Below are positions 48,045 through 56,917 of a DNA stretch of 64,000 nt, one piece after another. The position numbers and the translations under genes are program-made. A model generated the notes under the pieces. The model did not search any database. It worked only from the letters and a program-made list of their open reading frames with translations, and was not told where the DNA came from. Every line of letters starts with the position of its first letter. Position 1 is the first letter of the stretch. Source of the stretch: Leptospira bourretii (lineage in GTDB: Bacteria > Spirochaetota > Leptospiria > Leptospirales > Leptospiraceae); NCBI RefSeq assembly GCF_004770145.1, contig NZ_RQFW01000005.1:310001-374000 (forward strand), written 5' to 3'.

Positions 48045-48728
48045 TTAAGGACCAGTGCGAATGCAACGGACATAATTTCTTTGGGTTTTGACAACATTCC
48101 TTTGGACTCCGTAGGACTGTCTGTCAAAGGAGATCGCATATGCTGTTTCTCCCGGAACATCCTCATGATTGGACCAAGCCGTCCAATAGTCTTCTTCCTG
48201 CGTGGAAGGAAAAAATTGGAGAGTTGCAGCCCGACCAGGAATCACCAATCGTTGGTACTCAATCGCAGTAGGAACACGCCAGGTCGCACCTAAATAATTG
48301 CTGTTTTGGCAAGCTGCATACAACTCACTCACTCCAGCAATCCCAACAGAAGAAAAACCTTGGATCACTTGCGGGAATGCGACAGAGTTACAAGCATGCG
48401 TTTTGGAGTCACAGAATGCAACAGGTACAGCACCAGCACGGGCAGTATCGTATGGATTGAAAATAGAACCTTGTGGAGCCCCCAAACAATCATTAAATCC
48501 TGCACGGTATACCTGACCATGAGTACATTTTTGCCAAACTAAATTGGCAGCAGTATCAGTGATGGTCCCGTTTCCATTGTCACGAAGACTTTGGTTTGCG
48601 ATAAGACCTGCAAAAAGTTGGTTGGTTTCTTCCGGGCTTAAACCGTAGACATCTTCTACGGGTTTCATTTCACAGTTCATGAAAAAAGATAAGACCAAAA
48701 GAGCGAAACAATATTGAATTTTTTTCAT
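48045..48728 (-). CDS. DUF1566 (Lcl C-terminal domain) lipoprotein
   Basis: A 227-residue secreted protein. From ATG 48728 it has a signal peptide with lipobox SFFMNC (cysteine 19). The mature domain holds NGNGTITDTAANLVWQKC and, later, WRVPTAIEYQRLV and YWTAWSNHEDVPGE, the pattern of DUF1566, a lectin-like domain common in leptospiral and other surface proteins. Cysteines in the mature part could form disulfides. The earlier in-frame ATG at 48797 lies inside the upstream barrel gene. AGGAGG lies 9-14 bases ahead of ATG 48728. It follows the BamA-like gene by 13 bases. Confidence 0.82.
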   Translation of the reverse strand: MKKIQYCFALLVLSFFMNCEMKPVEDVYGLSPEETNQLFAGLIANQSLRDNGNGTITDTAANLVWQKCTHGQVYRAGFNDCLGAPQGSIFNPYDTARAGAVPVAFCDSKTHACNSVAFPQVIQGFSSVGIAGVSELYAACQNSNYLGATWRVPTAIEYQRLVIPGRAATLQFFPSTQEEDYWTAWSNHEDVPGETAYAISFDRQSYGVQRNVVKTQRNYVRCIRTGP

Positions 48729-48741
48729 AATCTCTGCCCTC

Positions 48742-50229
48742 CTAAAATATATGGTTAAAGTTAATGAAAGTTTGTCTATCTTCATTCGAAATGGCATGAT
48801 CGAAGTAGATAACAGTTGCTTGGTTCCAAGGAATTCTTAGACCAATACCTCTTGAGTGTTTGTAGTTTTTTAAATTCGCATCTTCTGTACGATCCCAAAC
48901 TCGTCCCACATCGTAGAATGGAACCAATTGGAAGTCAAAGTGTTGTCCCCAAAATTCAGTCTCTGCAAATTTCCAACGAATTTCGAAGTTGGCAAAAGCC
49001 ATTGTTTGGCCGACGAATCGATCTTGTTTGTAACCGCGAATGGTAGTTCGTCCACCAAGTCCTGATTGGTTGACTTCCGTTCCCCACATGTTGCGGTATT
49101 CGTAAAACGGTGCATCCCCATTGGTTTGGATCATAGTTCCGCGTGCGGCAAGCACAAACTTCTCCAATATCTCAGGTGGTTTGTTTGTAAACCATTGGAC
49201 CGGACTGATAAAAATACGGCCGGAAACTAAGTTCTTATTAAACTCCGAAGTGGAACCAATGGCTTTTGTAGAACGTTCGTGAGTGTATTCTAAAAATAAT
49301 CCACGATTTGGATCTGGTTCAAAGTCACGAGTGTCATAAACAATACCGGCACGGATTGTATTTGTGTAACCGCCGTTAATGCCATTGATTTTCCCATCTT
49401 TATCATCGCGAGTAAGTTTGGTTTCTCCTTGTGGAGTGCCAAAAGTACGCTCTACTCCAAGAAGACCTAAAACACCGTCGGCTGGACCTAATAATGCATT
49501 ATTGTATTTTCCATCATACGTACGAATGATTTGTTTGGAAAGACGAACACCTGTTACTGCGCGAAGAGTTCCTCCCAAAAAGGAATACTCACCAGAAGTA
49601 CTGAAGTTAGGATTTTCAATATCATAACGATTGTATCTGTGATCACTGACAATAGGAGCTTCACCAACACCCGCATCTCCTGGACGTCGATAATTTAGGT
49701 TATCTTCATAGTCAGCAAAAGGAGCATTTCTTCTAATCTGACCATTGGGATCATTTCGTTCTAAATAGGAAAGTGGTTGGAGTGTATTTTCCCCGATTCC
49801 AAAAAACAACGAATTCGGATTTCTTTCATATACTAAGTCAGCACGGAGCCTCCATTTGGTATCAAAGATATAAGGTGCATCCAAACTCAACTGGTGGTAA
49901 GGGGCACGTTTCGTTGTGTTAAAATACTGAGCAAAAATCCGAACGCGGTATGGAGTGTATTCAAACATCGGAGACGACTTTGTTCCGTTGTAAAAAAAGA
50001 GCACTCGAGCCCCATAACCAACCCCAACGTTGGGATCGGAGTTGATGAGGGGAAGACCAGTGAAGTAACTCCCCTCTTTTTTATTTTTAAAATCCCGTTC
50101 ACTGAGTCTCCGTTTTTCAGAGATTTCAAACGGAAGGTCCGTACGAGGTGGTCGTTCCTGAGCGAGAACCCCGTGAAAAAAGGAAAAAAACAAAAGAAGT
50201 GTAAAACTTCTAACTATATAATTGTACAT
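48742..50229 (-). CDS. BamA/TamA-family outer-membrane barrel (surface antigen D15 domain)
   Basis: A 495-residue protein with a signal peptide (cleaved near GVLAQ) and a 16-strand barrel of the Omp85 superfamily. Motifs include SYFTGLPLINSDPNVGVGYG, GLFLEYTHERST and GGRTTIRGYKQDRFVGQTMA (the latter is the conserved R-G-[YF] loop that reaches into the barrel). The last residue is Phe (NFNHIF), the usual outer-membrane insertion signal. No POTRA domains precede the barrel, so it is not BamA itself and may be a patatin/phosphatase-less relative or a small exporter. The lipoprotein gene follows by 13 bases. Confidence 0.82.
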   Translation of the reverse strand: MYNYIVRSFTLLLFFSFFHGVLAQERPPRTDLPFEISEKRRLSERDFKNKKEGSYFTGLPLINSDPNVGVGYGARVLFFYNGTKSSPMFEYTPYRVRIFAQYFNTTKRAPYHQLSLDAPYIFDTKWRLRADLVYERNPNSLFFGIGENTLQPLSYLERNDPNGQIRRNAPFADYEDNLNYRRPGDAGVGEAPIVSDHRYNRYDIENPNFSTSGEYSFLGGTLRAVTGVRLSKQIIRTYDGKYNNALLGPADGVLGLLGVERTFGTPQGETKLTRDDKDGKINGINGGYTNTIRAGIVYDTRDFEPDPNRGLFLEYTHERSTKAIGSTSEFNKNLVSGRIFISPVQWFTNKPPEILEKFVLAARGTMIQTNGDAPFYEYRNMWGTEVNQSGLGGRTTIRGYKQDRFVGQTMAFANFEIRWKFAETEFWGQHFDFQLVPFYDVGRVWDRTEDANLKNYKHSRGIGLRIPWNQATVIYFDHAISNEDRQTFINFNHIF

Positions 50230-50301
50230 TCTCTACCTGTTAGCCAAAGAAACTGCCTTATGGTGGGAAGTTTGAAAAATATGTCAAATAGATTCGAAAA
50301 T

Positions 50302-50817
50302 TTATGTTTTTTCCGGTTCGATTCTGTGTAATATGATAAGCACCTCGTCTTGTTGGACAAGTTCACCTTGTGATTTTCGAATTTCTTCCACTCGGCAAGC
50401 GTACGGAGCCTTAACAGCGTTCTCCATTTTCATTGCTTCCAGAATGAGAAGTGTCTCCCCTGCTTTGTGTTCCTTTCCCACACTCGTAGAGATTTGCACT
50501 ACTTTTCCAGGCATCGGACTTTTGATTTCGGGGGATGTTTGTCCTCCACCTTCATACTGCCGTTCGGTGAGTTTTCCATTCCACGTTTCACCCTTCCAAT
50601 GGAGGAAAATTTCATTTCGTACTTTCAGGTATTTTAATATAGATCCATCTAACATGGTTACAGATTGTAACGAGTTTGTATTAGTGGATGGGCTTTCTTC
50701 TTTGATTAGGTTTTCTAATTGGAATAAAAAAGATTTAGTTCCAAAACGTACCCGAACTGCACCACCACTGACACAAACAGAAGCAGGACCTGACTTTGTT
50801 TCAAATAAATAATCCAT
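50302..50817 (-). CDS. Biotin carboxyl carrier protein of an acyl-CoA carboxylase
   Basis: A 171-residue protein whose C-terminal 75 residues are a biotinyl domain: SPMPGKVVQISTSVGKEHKAG and EAMKMENAV with the biotinylated lysine K130. The N-terminal 90 residues look like the middle (BT-like) region found between the carboxylase and biotin domains in propionyl- and methylcrotonyl-CoA carboxylase alpha subunits. It starts one base after the biotin carboxylase stop, so the pair equals a split alpha subunit. No carboxyltransferase gene is nearby in the window. Confidence 0.85.
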   Translation of the reverse strand: MDYLFETKSGPASVCVSGGAVRVRFGTKSFLFQLENLIKEESPSTNTNSLQSVTMLDGSILKYLKVRNEIFLHWKGETWNGKLTERQYEGGGQTSPEIKSPMPGKVVQISTSVGKEHKAGETLLILEAMKMENAVKAPYACRVEEIRKSQGELVQQDEVLIILHRIEPEKT

Positions 50818-50818
50818 G

Positions 50819-52264
50819 TTAGGTTGTTTCCTTAGACCAAGGGCTAGTTAGTTCTTTAGAAGTAAAAAAGGTTCCACTCAAAGCTAATTTTAATTCTTCT
50901 TTGGTATGATCTGCCAAAAGTTCCACTTCGTTATCTGCAATGAAGTGAGTTGATACCTTTCCTTCCGCAAATTCTTTGGCTGAAACTAGTTTTTGTAAAA
51001 ATTGAAGATTGGTCTTTGGTCCAAAAACAATCGTCTCTGATAAACATTCAACCAATCGCTTAATGGCCGTGATTCGATCTTCTCCCCAAACAATCATTTT
51101 TGCAATCATTGGATCATAAAACATTGTGATCTCTGATCCTGAAACCACACCAGAATCAATTCGTAAGTAATCTCTTGTAGGAAAAGATAAATGATGGATA
51201 CGACCAATGGATGGTAAAAAACCTTCTTTTGGATCTTCTGCATAAATACGGACTTCCATGGCATGTCCTTTTTGTGAAGGAGTTTGTAATTGTGGTAACT
51301 CCTCTCCCTGGCAAACTCGAATTTGCCACTCTACCAAATCAAGTCCCGTTGTCATTTCCGTGACTGGATGTTCCACCTGCAAACGAGTGTTCATCTCAAG
51401 AAAATAAAATTCTCCCGATTCACCTAATATGAATTCTACGGTTCCTGCCCCTTCGTATTGTACTGATTTTGCTGCCATTACAGCAGCTTCTGACATTTTT
51501 ATTTTTAAGTCTGATGGGTATCTTGGAGCAGGAGTTTCTTCTACCACTTTTTGGTGTCGTCTTTGTAAGGAACAATCCCTTTCATGTAGGTGAATGATAT
51601 TTCCTTTTGTATCTCCAAAAATTTGAAACTCAACATGTCGTGGATTTGTAATGTATTTTTCTAATAAAATGCGATCATCACCAAAAGCAGAAAGAGCTTC
51701 CCGTTTTGCCGATAAAATACCTGCTTCCAATTCTTCAGGGGAATTGATCCTACGCATTCCTTTTCCCCCACCTCCAGCACTTGCCTTTGCCATTATGGGG
51801 TATCCAATTTTTTCTGCTTCTTTTTTGAATACAGAGATTTCTTGGGAAGCACCTTCGTATCCTGGAACCACTGGAACTCCACTTTTTGCAACTAACAAAC
51901 GTGAGCCGATTTTGTCTCCCATCGCCTCAATCGAGTGAGGTTTTGGTCCGATGAATCGAATTCCATGTTTTTCTAATTGAGAAGCAAAGTCAGTATTTTC
52001 TGATAAAAATCCGTATCCTGGATGGACAGCATCTGCACCTGTCGTTAGGCAAGCCTTCACAACTTTTTCAACATCTAAGTAGGAGGAACGTGCATCTGTT
52101 CCCCCTAAAGAGAACGCTTCGTCCGCAGACTGGACAAATAAACTTTGTGCATCTGGATCGGAAAAAACAGCAACTGTCTTGATTCCCATTTTTTTTGCAG
52201 TGCGAATGACCCGAACCGCAATTTCACCACGGTTGGCGATGAGTATTTTTTGGATTGGCTTCAT
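50819..52264 (-). CDS. Biotin carboxylase subunit of an acyl-CoA carboxylase
   Basis: A 481-residue ATP-grasp enzyme that carboxylates biotin on its carrier protein using ATP and bicarbonate. The N-terminal KILIANRGEIAVRVIRTAKK, the glycine-rich ATP loop KASAGGGGKGMR, HERDCSLQRRHQKVVEE and EMNTRLQVEHPVTE are all intact. It is nearer the alpha subunits of propionyl/methylcrotonyl-CoA carboxylases than E. coli AccC in sequence style, but this is by eye. The acyl-CoA substrate depends on a carboxyltransferase encoded elsewhere. Confidence 0.9.
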   Translation of the reverse strand: MKPIQKILIANRGEIAVRVIRTAKKMGIKTVAVFSDPDAQSLFVQSADEAFSLGGTDARSSYLDVEKVVKACLTTGADAVHPGYGFLSENTDFASQLEKHGIRFIGPKPHSIEAMGDKIGSRLLVAKSGVPVVPGYEGASQEISVFKKEAEKIGYPIMAKASAGGGGKGMRRINSPEELEAGILSAKREALSAFGDDRILLEKYITNPRHVEFQIFGDTKGNIIHLHERDCSLQRRHQKVVEETPAPRYPSDLKIKMSEAAVMAAKSVQYEGAGTVEFILGESGEFYFLEMNTRLQVEHPVTEMTTGLDLVEWQIRVCQGEELPQLQTPSQKGHAMEVRIYAEDPKEGFLPSIGRIHHLSFPTRDYLRIDSGVVSGSEITMFYDPMIAKMIVWGEDRITAIKRLVECLSETIVFGPKTNLQFLQKLVSAKEFAEGKVSTHFIADNEVELLADHTKEELKLALSGTFFTSKELTSPWSKETT

Positions 52265-52337
52265 GTAAGTAGGATCAAAATTAAAGGGCCGTGAAAATAA
52301 ATCAACAGAAAGATAGGAAGTCGATTGACCATCTCCT

Positions 52338-54359
52338 TTGTCGGCTCATTCTTTTTTTATTGTGAAACTCTTCCCTTCTCTCAGATTTTCGGATCGTATT
52401 TTCCTGACTTATCTTTCCTTTGCTTTTTTAACTCTCTTTCTCCATCGGATTCTATTTTTCGTAATTTATTCATATCGATTAGATGAGTTTCCCTATTTGG
52501 TTTTACTCAAAGCTTTTTTAATTGGGTTTCGATTTGATTGGGTTACCATTTCGATTTTGTTAGTTGGATTTTATCTTCTATCTCTTTGGGACAATGCCTC
52601 TAGATTCAAACCTTATCGGCAGTTTTGGATCATCACCCCTCTTGTATTGTATCCATTTTGTTTGGTCCATTTATTTGCCGATTTATTATATTTTGAAAAT
52701 GCAAACAAACATATTGGATATGAAGCCATTGTATTTTTGGGTGATTTGGATGTTTTAGTCTCTTCTGCCATTGAAGAAGCTCCTATCAAAATCCTTTTGT
52801 TTTTACTTTGTATTGGTTTGTATATTTTTGGAATTCGGTTTTGGTTTTCCAAACTCAAAATCTCTGAAAAACGAAATCAAAAAGAATCTTTTCGATCCAA
52901 ATCCTTTAAGGCCATTCTCTGGATCCTTTTTTTCTTTATTGGACTACGTGGAGGCCCTCAAGAATCTCCGTTACGTGCCAGTGAAGCCATTATCTCTGAT
53001 GATTCGTTTATCAATCAACTTGCGTTAAACGGAATATATACAACCATTAACGATTTCAAAAGCCAATCCATCCCCAAACATCTTAAAATGTCTGATGAAG
53101 ATATGTTGAAAGTGGTAAAGGAAGAAATTTCCTATGACGGTGCCACCTTTATCAATGACCCTGAGTTTCCATTGGTTCGAAAGATCGAAGGAATTCCTGG
53201 AAGAAAACCTATCAATGTTGTGTTGGTCATCCAAGAATCTTGGACGGGAAAATATGTTTGGCCAATCTCCGATGGAATTTGGTTAGGAAAAGAAGTAACA
53301 CCATTTTACAATAGTTTGGCGAAAAAGGGACATAGTTTTCGAAAATTTTATGCCAATGGGGGAAGGACTAGTAATGCTTTACTTTCTGTCCTGACGAGTG
53401 TTCCCGACAGACCAGGCCTTACAGCCATCCGCACTCCACAAATCCTTAGCCATTTTTCGGCCATTGGAAATATCTTTTCTAGTTTTGGATACCAAACCAG
53501 TTTCATCACTGGTGATGATTTAAAATTCGATAGTTTGGCCACTATCTTACCGCACTTTGGATTCAAAACTCTCATTGGAAAAGAAGACTTTCGAAAGTCA
53601 GGAAAGTATAATATCGGTGCATGGGGTTATGACGATGAACATCTTTATTCCAAAGCGCTTGAAGAAATGGATTTTTATCAAAAAGATAACAAACCCTTTT
53701 TAATGACCATTCTCACCATGACGACACATTATCCGTATAAGGTGCCAAACTCAAAATATGAAATTTATGATTCTTCTGTTACAGATTTTGATTATCTGAA
53801 TACCTATCACTATTCCGATTCTGCATTGGAAACGTTTATGAAAGAAGTCCAAAAACGAAAATACTACGAAGACACAGTTTTTGTATTTGTAGGAGATCAC
53901 ACCCATCATAGGTATTTATCTTATTATGAAGATAGAATGGTTCCCTTTCTATTATTTTCTCCCAAATACATTAAACAAAAGTTAGATGAAAGAATTGCTT
54001 CTCAATTGGATGTCCTACCTACAGTTTTGGGAGTGGTCGGAAAAGAAACATACTTTTCTGGTTTTGGAAAAGATATGCTTGCACCAAATGTAAAATCAGG
54101 TAGCACTTATTTTGCTTATGGTAGTGCTTGTGGTTGGATTGATGAAGAAAAAATACTCTACCAAAGTGTAGATGGAGACACTCAGTTTATTTTTCAAATG
54201 ATTCCGCCTTATGGGGAAGATCCGGCCTGTAACCCTAATCGCAAAAACTGCTTTCGCCAAACGATTAAGGCACGGGCTTTCTTTAATTTGTCCTTGGAGT
54301 TGATGAACCGTAACTCGGTTTATCCTTTGGAAGGTTCTTTACGGTACACCAGGAAATGA
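52338..54359 (+). CDS. LtaS-like sulfatase-family phosphotransferase, membrane-bound
   Basis: A protein of up to 673 residues. About five transmembrane helices occupy residues 20-210. The C-terminal periplasmic domain (from about 290) is of the sulfatase/alkaline-phosphatase type: VIQESWTGKY (metal ligand Glu), GGRTSNALLSVLTS (catalytic Thr), TGDD, and VGDHTHHRYLS (metal ligands Asp and His). The layout is that of lipoteichoic-acid synthase and phosphoglycerol or phosphoethanolamine transferases. In a spirochaete it may decorate lipopolysaccharide or glycans. The start is unclear: TTG 52338 and GTG 52362 are possible, and both lack a ribosome binding site. The end overlaps the convergent repeat-protein gene by 21 bases. 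Confidence 0.83.
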   Translation: MSAHSFFIVKLFPSLRFSDRIFLTYLSFAFLTLFLHRILFFVIYSYRLDEFPYLVLLKAFLIGFRFDWVTISILLVGFYLLSLWDNASRFKPYRQFWIITPLVLYPFCLVHLFADLLYFENANKHIGYEAIVFLGDLDVLVSSAIEEAPIKILLFLLCIGLYIFGIRFWFSKLKISEKRNQKESFRSKSFKAILWILFFFIGLRGGPQESPLRASEAIISDDSFINQLALNGIYTTINDFKSQSIPKHLKMSDEDMLKVVKEEISYDGATFINDPEFPLVRKIEGIPGRKPINVVLVIQESWTGKYVWPISDGIWLGKEVTPFYNSLAKKGHSFRKFYANGGRTSNALLSVLTSVPDRPGLTAIRTPQILSHFSAIGNIFSSFGYQTSFITGDDLKFDSLATILPHFGFKTLIGKEDFRKSGKYNIGAWGYDDEHLYSKALEEMDFYQKDNKPFLMTILTMTTHYPYKVPNSKYEIYDSSVTDFDYLNTYHYSDSALETFMKEVQKRKYYEDTVFVFVGDHTHHRYLSYYEDRMVPFLLFSPKYIKQKLDERIASQLDVLPTVLGVVGKETYFSGFGKDMLAPNVKSGSTYFAYGSACGWIDEEKILYQSVDGDTQFIFQMIPPYGEDPACNPNRKNCFRQTIKARAFFNLSLELMNRNSVYPLEGSLRYTRK

Positions 54360-54653
54360 ATCCACATACTTCACTTTGAAGTCGGGAAAACTAGTCACAA
54401 TCTGAACTTTAAAATCAGGGAAGGAAGTTACCTCTTGCCACTTACCGCAGTCGGAAGGAAAACTACTCACCTTTTGTACTTTTAAATCAGGGAAACTATC
54501 CACGATCTGCACTTTGAAATCGGGGAAGCTAGTCACAAACTGAACCTTCCCTGCCAATTTTTTTCCTTTAAAAGTGCAATCGGAACCAACTTCCCCGGCC
54601 CAAAGACCCGTGGAAAACAAAACTACGATCATAGAACCAACAATTTTATTCAT
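54339..54653 (-). CDS. Secreted SFPDFKV-repeat protein (knotted-fold family suspected)
   Basis: A 104-residue protein with a signal peptide (cleaved near GLWA-GEV). The mature part is built of about six short repeats of the form V-x-SFPDFKVQ-x-V: TSFPDFKVQIV, DSFPDLKVQKV, SSFPSDCGKWQEV, TSFPDFKVQIV, TSFPDFKVKYV, DSFPG. Two cysteines (DCTF and SDCG) could form a disulfide. Small proteins with these repeats occur in many bacteria, and I recall a family labelled 7(1) septoil knot, which I could not confirm here. Function is unknown. A hairpin lies across its ribosome binding site (54662-54699). Confidence 0.75.
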   Translation of the reverse strand: MNKIVGSMIVVLFSTGLWAGEVGSDCTFKGKKLAGKVQFVTSFPDFKVQIVDSFPDLKVQKVSSFPSDCGKWQEVTSFPDFKVQIVTSFPDFKVKYVDSFPGVP

Positions 54654-54661
54654 ACACTCTC

Positions 54662-54699
54662 CCCATTTTTAAGAAATAAATTTTCGACTTAAAAATGGG
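54662..54699 (-). promoter_or_regulatory. 5' hairpin next to the ribosome binding site of the SFPDFKV-repeat gene
   Basis: A perfect 12-base inverted repeat CCCATTTTTAAG/CTTAAAAATGGG (loop of 14) stands in the leader of the minus-strand gene. On that strand the downstream arm ends in GGG and runs directly into GAGAGTGTATG, so the GGGGAGAG ribosome binding site is partly inside the stem. The stem is AU-rich in the middle and could melt with temperature. No T-run follows on the minus strand, so it is unlikely to be a terminator for the upstream acyltransferase. Confidence 0.6.
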
Positions 54700-54767
54700 T
54701 TTGTCAATTCTTTTGTCCGATGATTTGGAATCAAATCACCGGGAGAAATCAGAATCCAAACAGAGAT

Positions 54768-55565
54768 TTAATTGAGTTTGGTTCTTTCTTGCTCTGTCAG
54801 AGCATCTAACTCTAGTTTTTTGGTATGCATTAAATTGTATAAATACGTTTGAAATTCTTCCCAAGAAGAAAAATCCGTTGGGTCATGGGAACCGAGGCCC
54901 AAATATCCAACTACATTTCCCTTTTGGTAGTTTTGGTAGGTTGTGACTCCTGATTTTAAAGCCACAAAAACAGGAATTTTTTGGTCAAAGGCAATCTTCA
55001 CCATTCCTTTCTTTAGAGGGAGGATTTCTTCTGAATATGTATTTTTTCCTTCTGGGTAAACGATGTAAGAAGTAGTTTTTAAACCTTCGATTAGGTTTTT
55101 TACAGAAACGGCAACAGACATTGCTTTTGAATTATCAAACACTTGGGATCCCATCGCCACCATCCACCAATAGGCAAACCATGCTTTTTTGATGACCTGA
55201 TTTGCTAAAAATGGTTTACGGATCACATAACAGTCGTAAGGGAAATCCATCTCATTGACATGGTTTAAAAAAATCATATGTCCTTTTTGTGGAACATCGA
55301 TTTGATTAAATACGATGAGTTTGGTTTTTGTAATCTTTAGGACATCCTCTGCCCAAATTTTGGTTCCTTCCAAAAACTCTTTGATCCGTGCTTCTTTATT
55401 TCCTGTGACTGAACGATAGATCCCTCTGATCAAATAAGGGCTTGCTTTACCAAAAACAAGAAGGGTGATTCTTAAGTAAACCTTCATCACCAAACGCCCG
55501 TAGTGGACACTCAGTCCATGTAAATTTTTCTTAATAAGATCGTCAACGACCGGAATTTTCGCCAT
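54768..55565 (-). CDS. PlsC-family acyltransferase
   Basis: A 265-residue acyltransferase with HX4D as NHVNEMD (H102, D107) and acceptor block VYPEGKNTYSEE (from residue 169). A hydrophobic N-terminal stretch (residues 25-45) may anchor it to the inner membrane. It differs clearly from the acyltransferase at 19355 and lacks the standard NHRS form, so it may act on another lysophospholipid or glycolipid. It is preceded by the conserved secreted protein gene after a terminator and followed by the repeat-protein gene. Confidence 0.8.
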   Translation of the reverse strand: MAKIPVVDDLIKKNLHGLSVHYGRLVMKVYLRITLLVFGKASPYLIRGIYRSVTGNKEARIKEFLEGTKIWAEDVLKITKTKLIVFNQIDVPQKGHMIFLNHVNEMDFPYDCYVIRKPFLANQVIKKAWFAYWWMVAMGSQVFDNSKAMSVAVSVKNLIEGLKTTSYIVYPEGKNTYSEEILPLKKGMVKIAFDQKIPVFVALKSGVTTYQNYQKGNVVGYLGLGSHDPTDFSSWEEFQTYLYNLMHTKKLELDALTEQERTKLN

Positions 55566-55605
55566 AGCAACAATTAGACAAAAGAGGTCATTCTATGGAA
55601 ATAAA

Positions 55606-55631
55606 AAAGCCCAAGAAAATTCTTGGGCTTT
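55606..55631 (-). terminator. Terminator of the conserved secreted protein gene
   Basis: A perfect 12-base stem AAAGCCCAAGAA/TTCTTGGGCTTT with a two-base centre is followed on the minus strand by a T-run (GGGCTTTTTTATTT). It lies 31 bases after the stop at 55663. Confidence 0.88.
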
Positions 55632-55662
55632 AGTTTCTGGAAACGGTGTTAGATAACGTTTC

Positions 55663-56781
55663 TTATTGTTGCGGAGTGGAAGTAGCTCCAGCGGCAGGTT
55701 TTGTTGGGACATTTAATGCTTTTTTACGTTCTTGGTCATACTTCATGAACACCATATTGTTGGAGTCCAAATCGTAAACGCGACCTCTTACGTCAGCATG
55801 GTCCACACGGTAATCTTCTGGAACACGAACGTCAAACATTGCTTGGATTCTATGATCAAATTTGACATAAGGGTTTTTTGAAAAATCATATGTCACACCA
55901 TCAACCTTAACTGGCTGGCCTTCCACTGTAACACCATTTTCATCTTTCGATGACTCTGATTTAGCTTGTGCATTGTTCAGGTAATAGTTGTCATATGGAT
56001 ATTTCAACTTATAAATGTTAATTGCATTCGCTTTGGAATCACGAGCAAGGTTGATCGCACCAAAATATAAATCGATACGATACTTTCTATGAGAAGGTTG
56101 GAGTTTTTGGTGTTTTTCCAAATTCTTTTCCACTTTCAGGGCAGTGGCTCTTGCTTCTTTGGCAAGACCTAAATGTTTGTAACCTAATTCTAGGTTTTTC
56201 TCGATGTCATATTTATTATAACTGTAGTGAGCTTCTTTTGGATCATACATACGGCGCGAATATGGTGCTTCTCTTGGAATGTCCATCACGTCTTGACGAA
56301 AGTAAGAACCTTTTCCGTATTCAATAGAAATATCAAGAAGGGCTTTATCCATTGGATTGTTTGGATTTTTTCTTTCCATGGCCGTTTTCATCATTTCTTC
56401 TGCACGTAAGATGTAGAGTTGAGAAAGTTCTTCCGTCATTTTTTCGATACCCAATTGGCATTCGAGAAAACGTTGGTAAGCAGAGGGAAAATTTCCTTCG
56501 AAGTGGTATTGTAAACCTTCTTGGTAAATCCGTTTGGCTTCGTTGTATTTTTTCATACGAAAACCTTCTTTCCCTTCTGGAGCATTGAGTTCCGTCGGTT
56601 TTCCTTCTGGATCTTCTCCACGGAAATTTTTTACAATTGGCTCTAACTCACGTAGGTAAGTTAGAAGTTCAATGCGTTTGTGGTATGATTTACTAGAGAC
56701 TGATTCTGCAACCATAGGTGCCTGCATCAAAAGACTCGTCATGAGAATAAGAAGGGATTGTTTCATTGCGCTGCCGTTCAT
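55663..56781 (-). CDS. Conserved secreted protein, unknown function
   Basis: A 372-residue protein with a signal peptide (hydrophobic residues about 9-24, cleaved near MVAES). The mature part is mostly helical with a TPR-like first half (RIYQEGLQYHFEGNFPSAYQ, QRFLECQLGIEKMTEE) and a Tyr-rich middle (AHYSYNKYDIEKNLELGYKH). The tail is Pro/Ala/Thr-rich. Periplasmic scaffold or surface roles are possible, but no family is recognised. ATG 56781 has ACGGAAACGGA just upstream; a second ATG at 56766 is also plausible as start of the signal peptide. Confidence 0.72.
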   Translation of the reverse strand: MNGSAMKQSLLILMTSLLMQAPMVAESVSSKSYHKRIELLTYLRELEPIVKNFRGEDPEGKPTELNAPEGKEGFRMKKYNEAKRIYQEGLQYHFEGNFPSAYQRFLECQLGIEKMTEELSQLYILRAEEMMKTAMERKNPNNPMDKALLDISIEYGKGSYFRQDVMDIPREAPYSRRMYDPKEAHYSYNKYDIEKNLELGYKHLGLAKEARATALKVEKNLEKHQKLQPSHRKYRIDLYFGAINLARDSKANAINIYKLKYPYDNYYLNNAQAKSESSKDENGVTVEGQPVKVDGVTYDFSKNPYVKFDHRIQAMFDVRVPEDYRVDHADVRGRVYDLDSNNMVFMKYDQERKKALNVPTKPAAGATSTPQQ

Positions 56782-56917
56782 TCCGTTTCCGTACTTTCCT
56801 TCCTTGAAAGAATCTTACAAGTAATTTTGGGGTGGCCCCTGTGAGTATTATCGGAGATTTCTGATATTGGATTGACAGATTGTATTTTAAAATTGAGCCT
56901 TTTCCTAGATTTTTCCT

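Noticed and set aside
54662..54699. Terminator for the upstream acyltransferase
   Set aside because: No T-run after the stem on the minus strand, and the stem adjoins a ribosome binding site.
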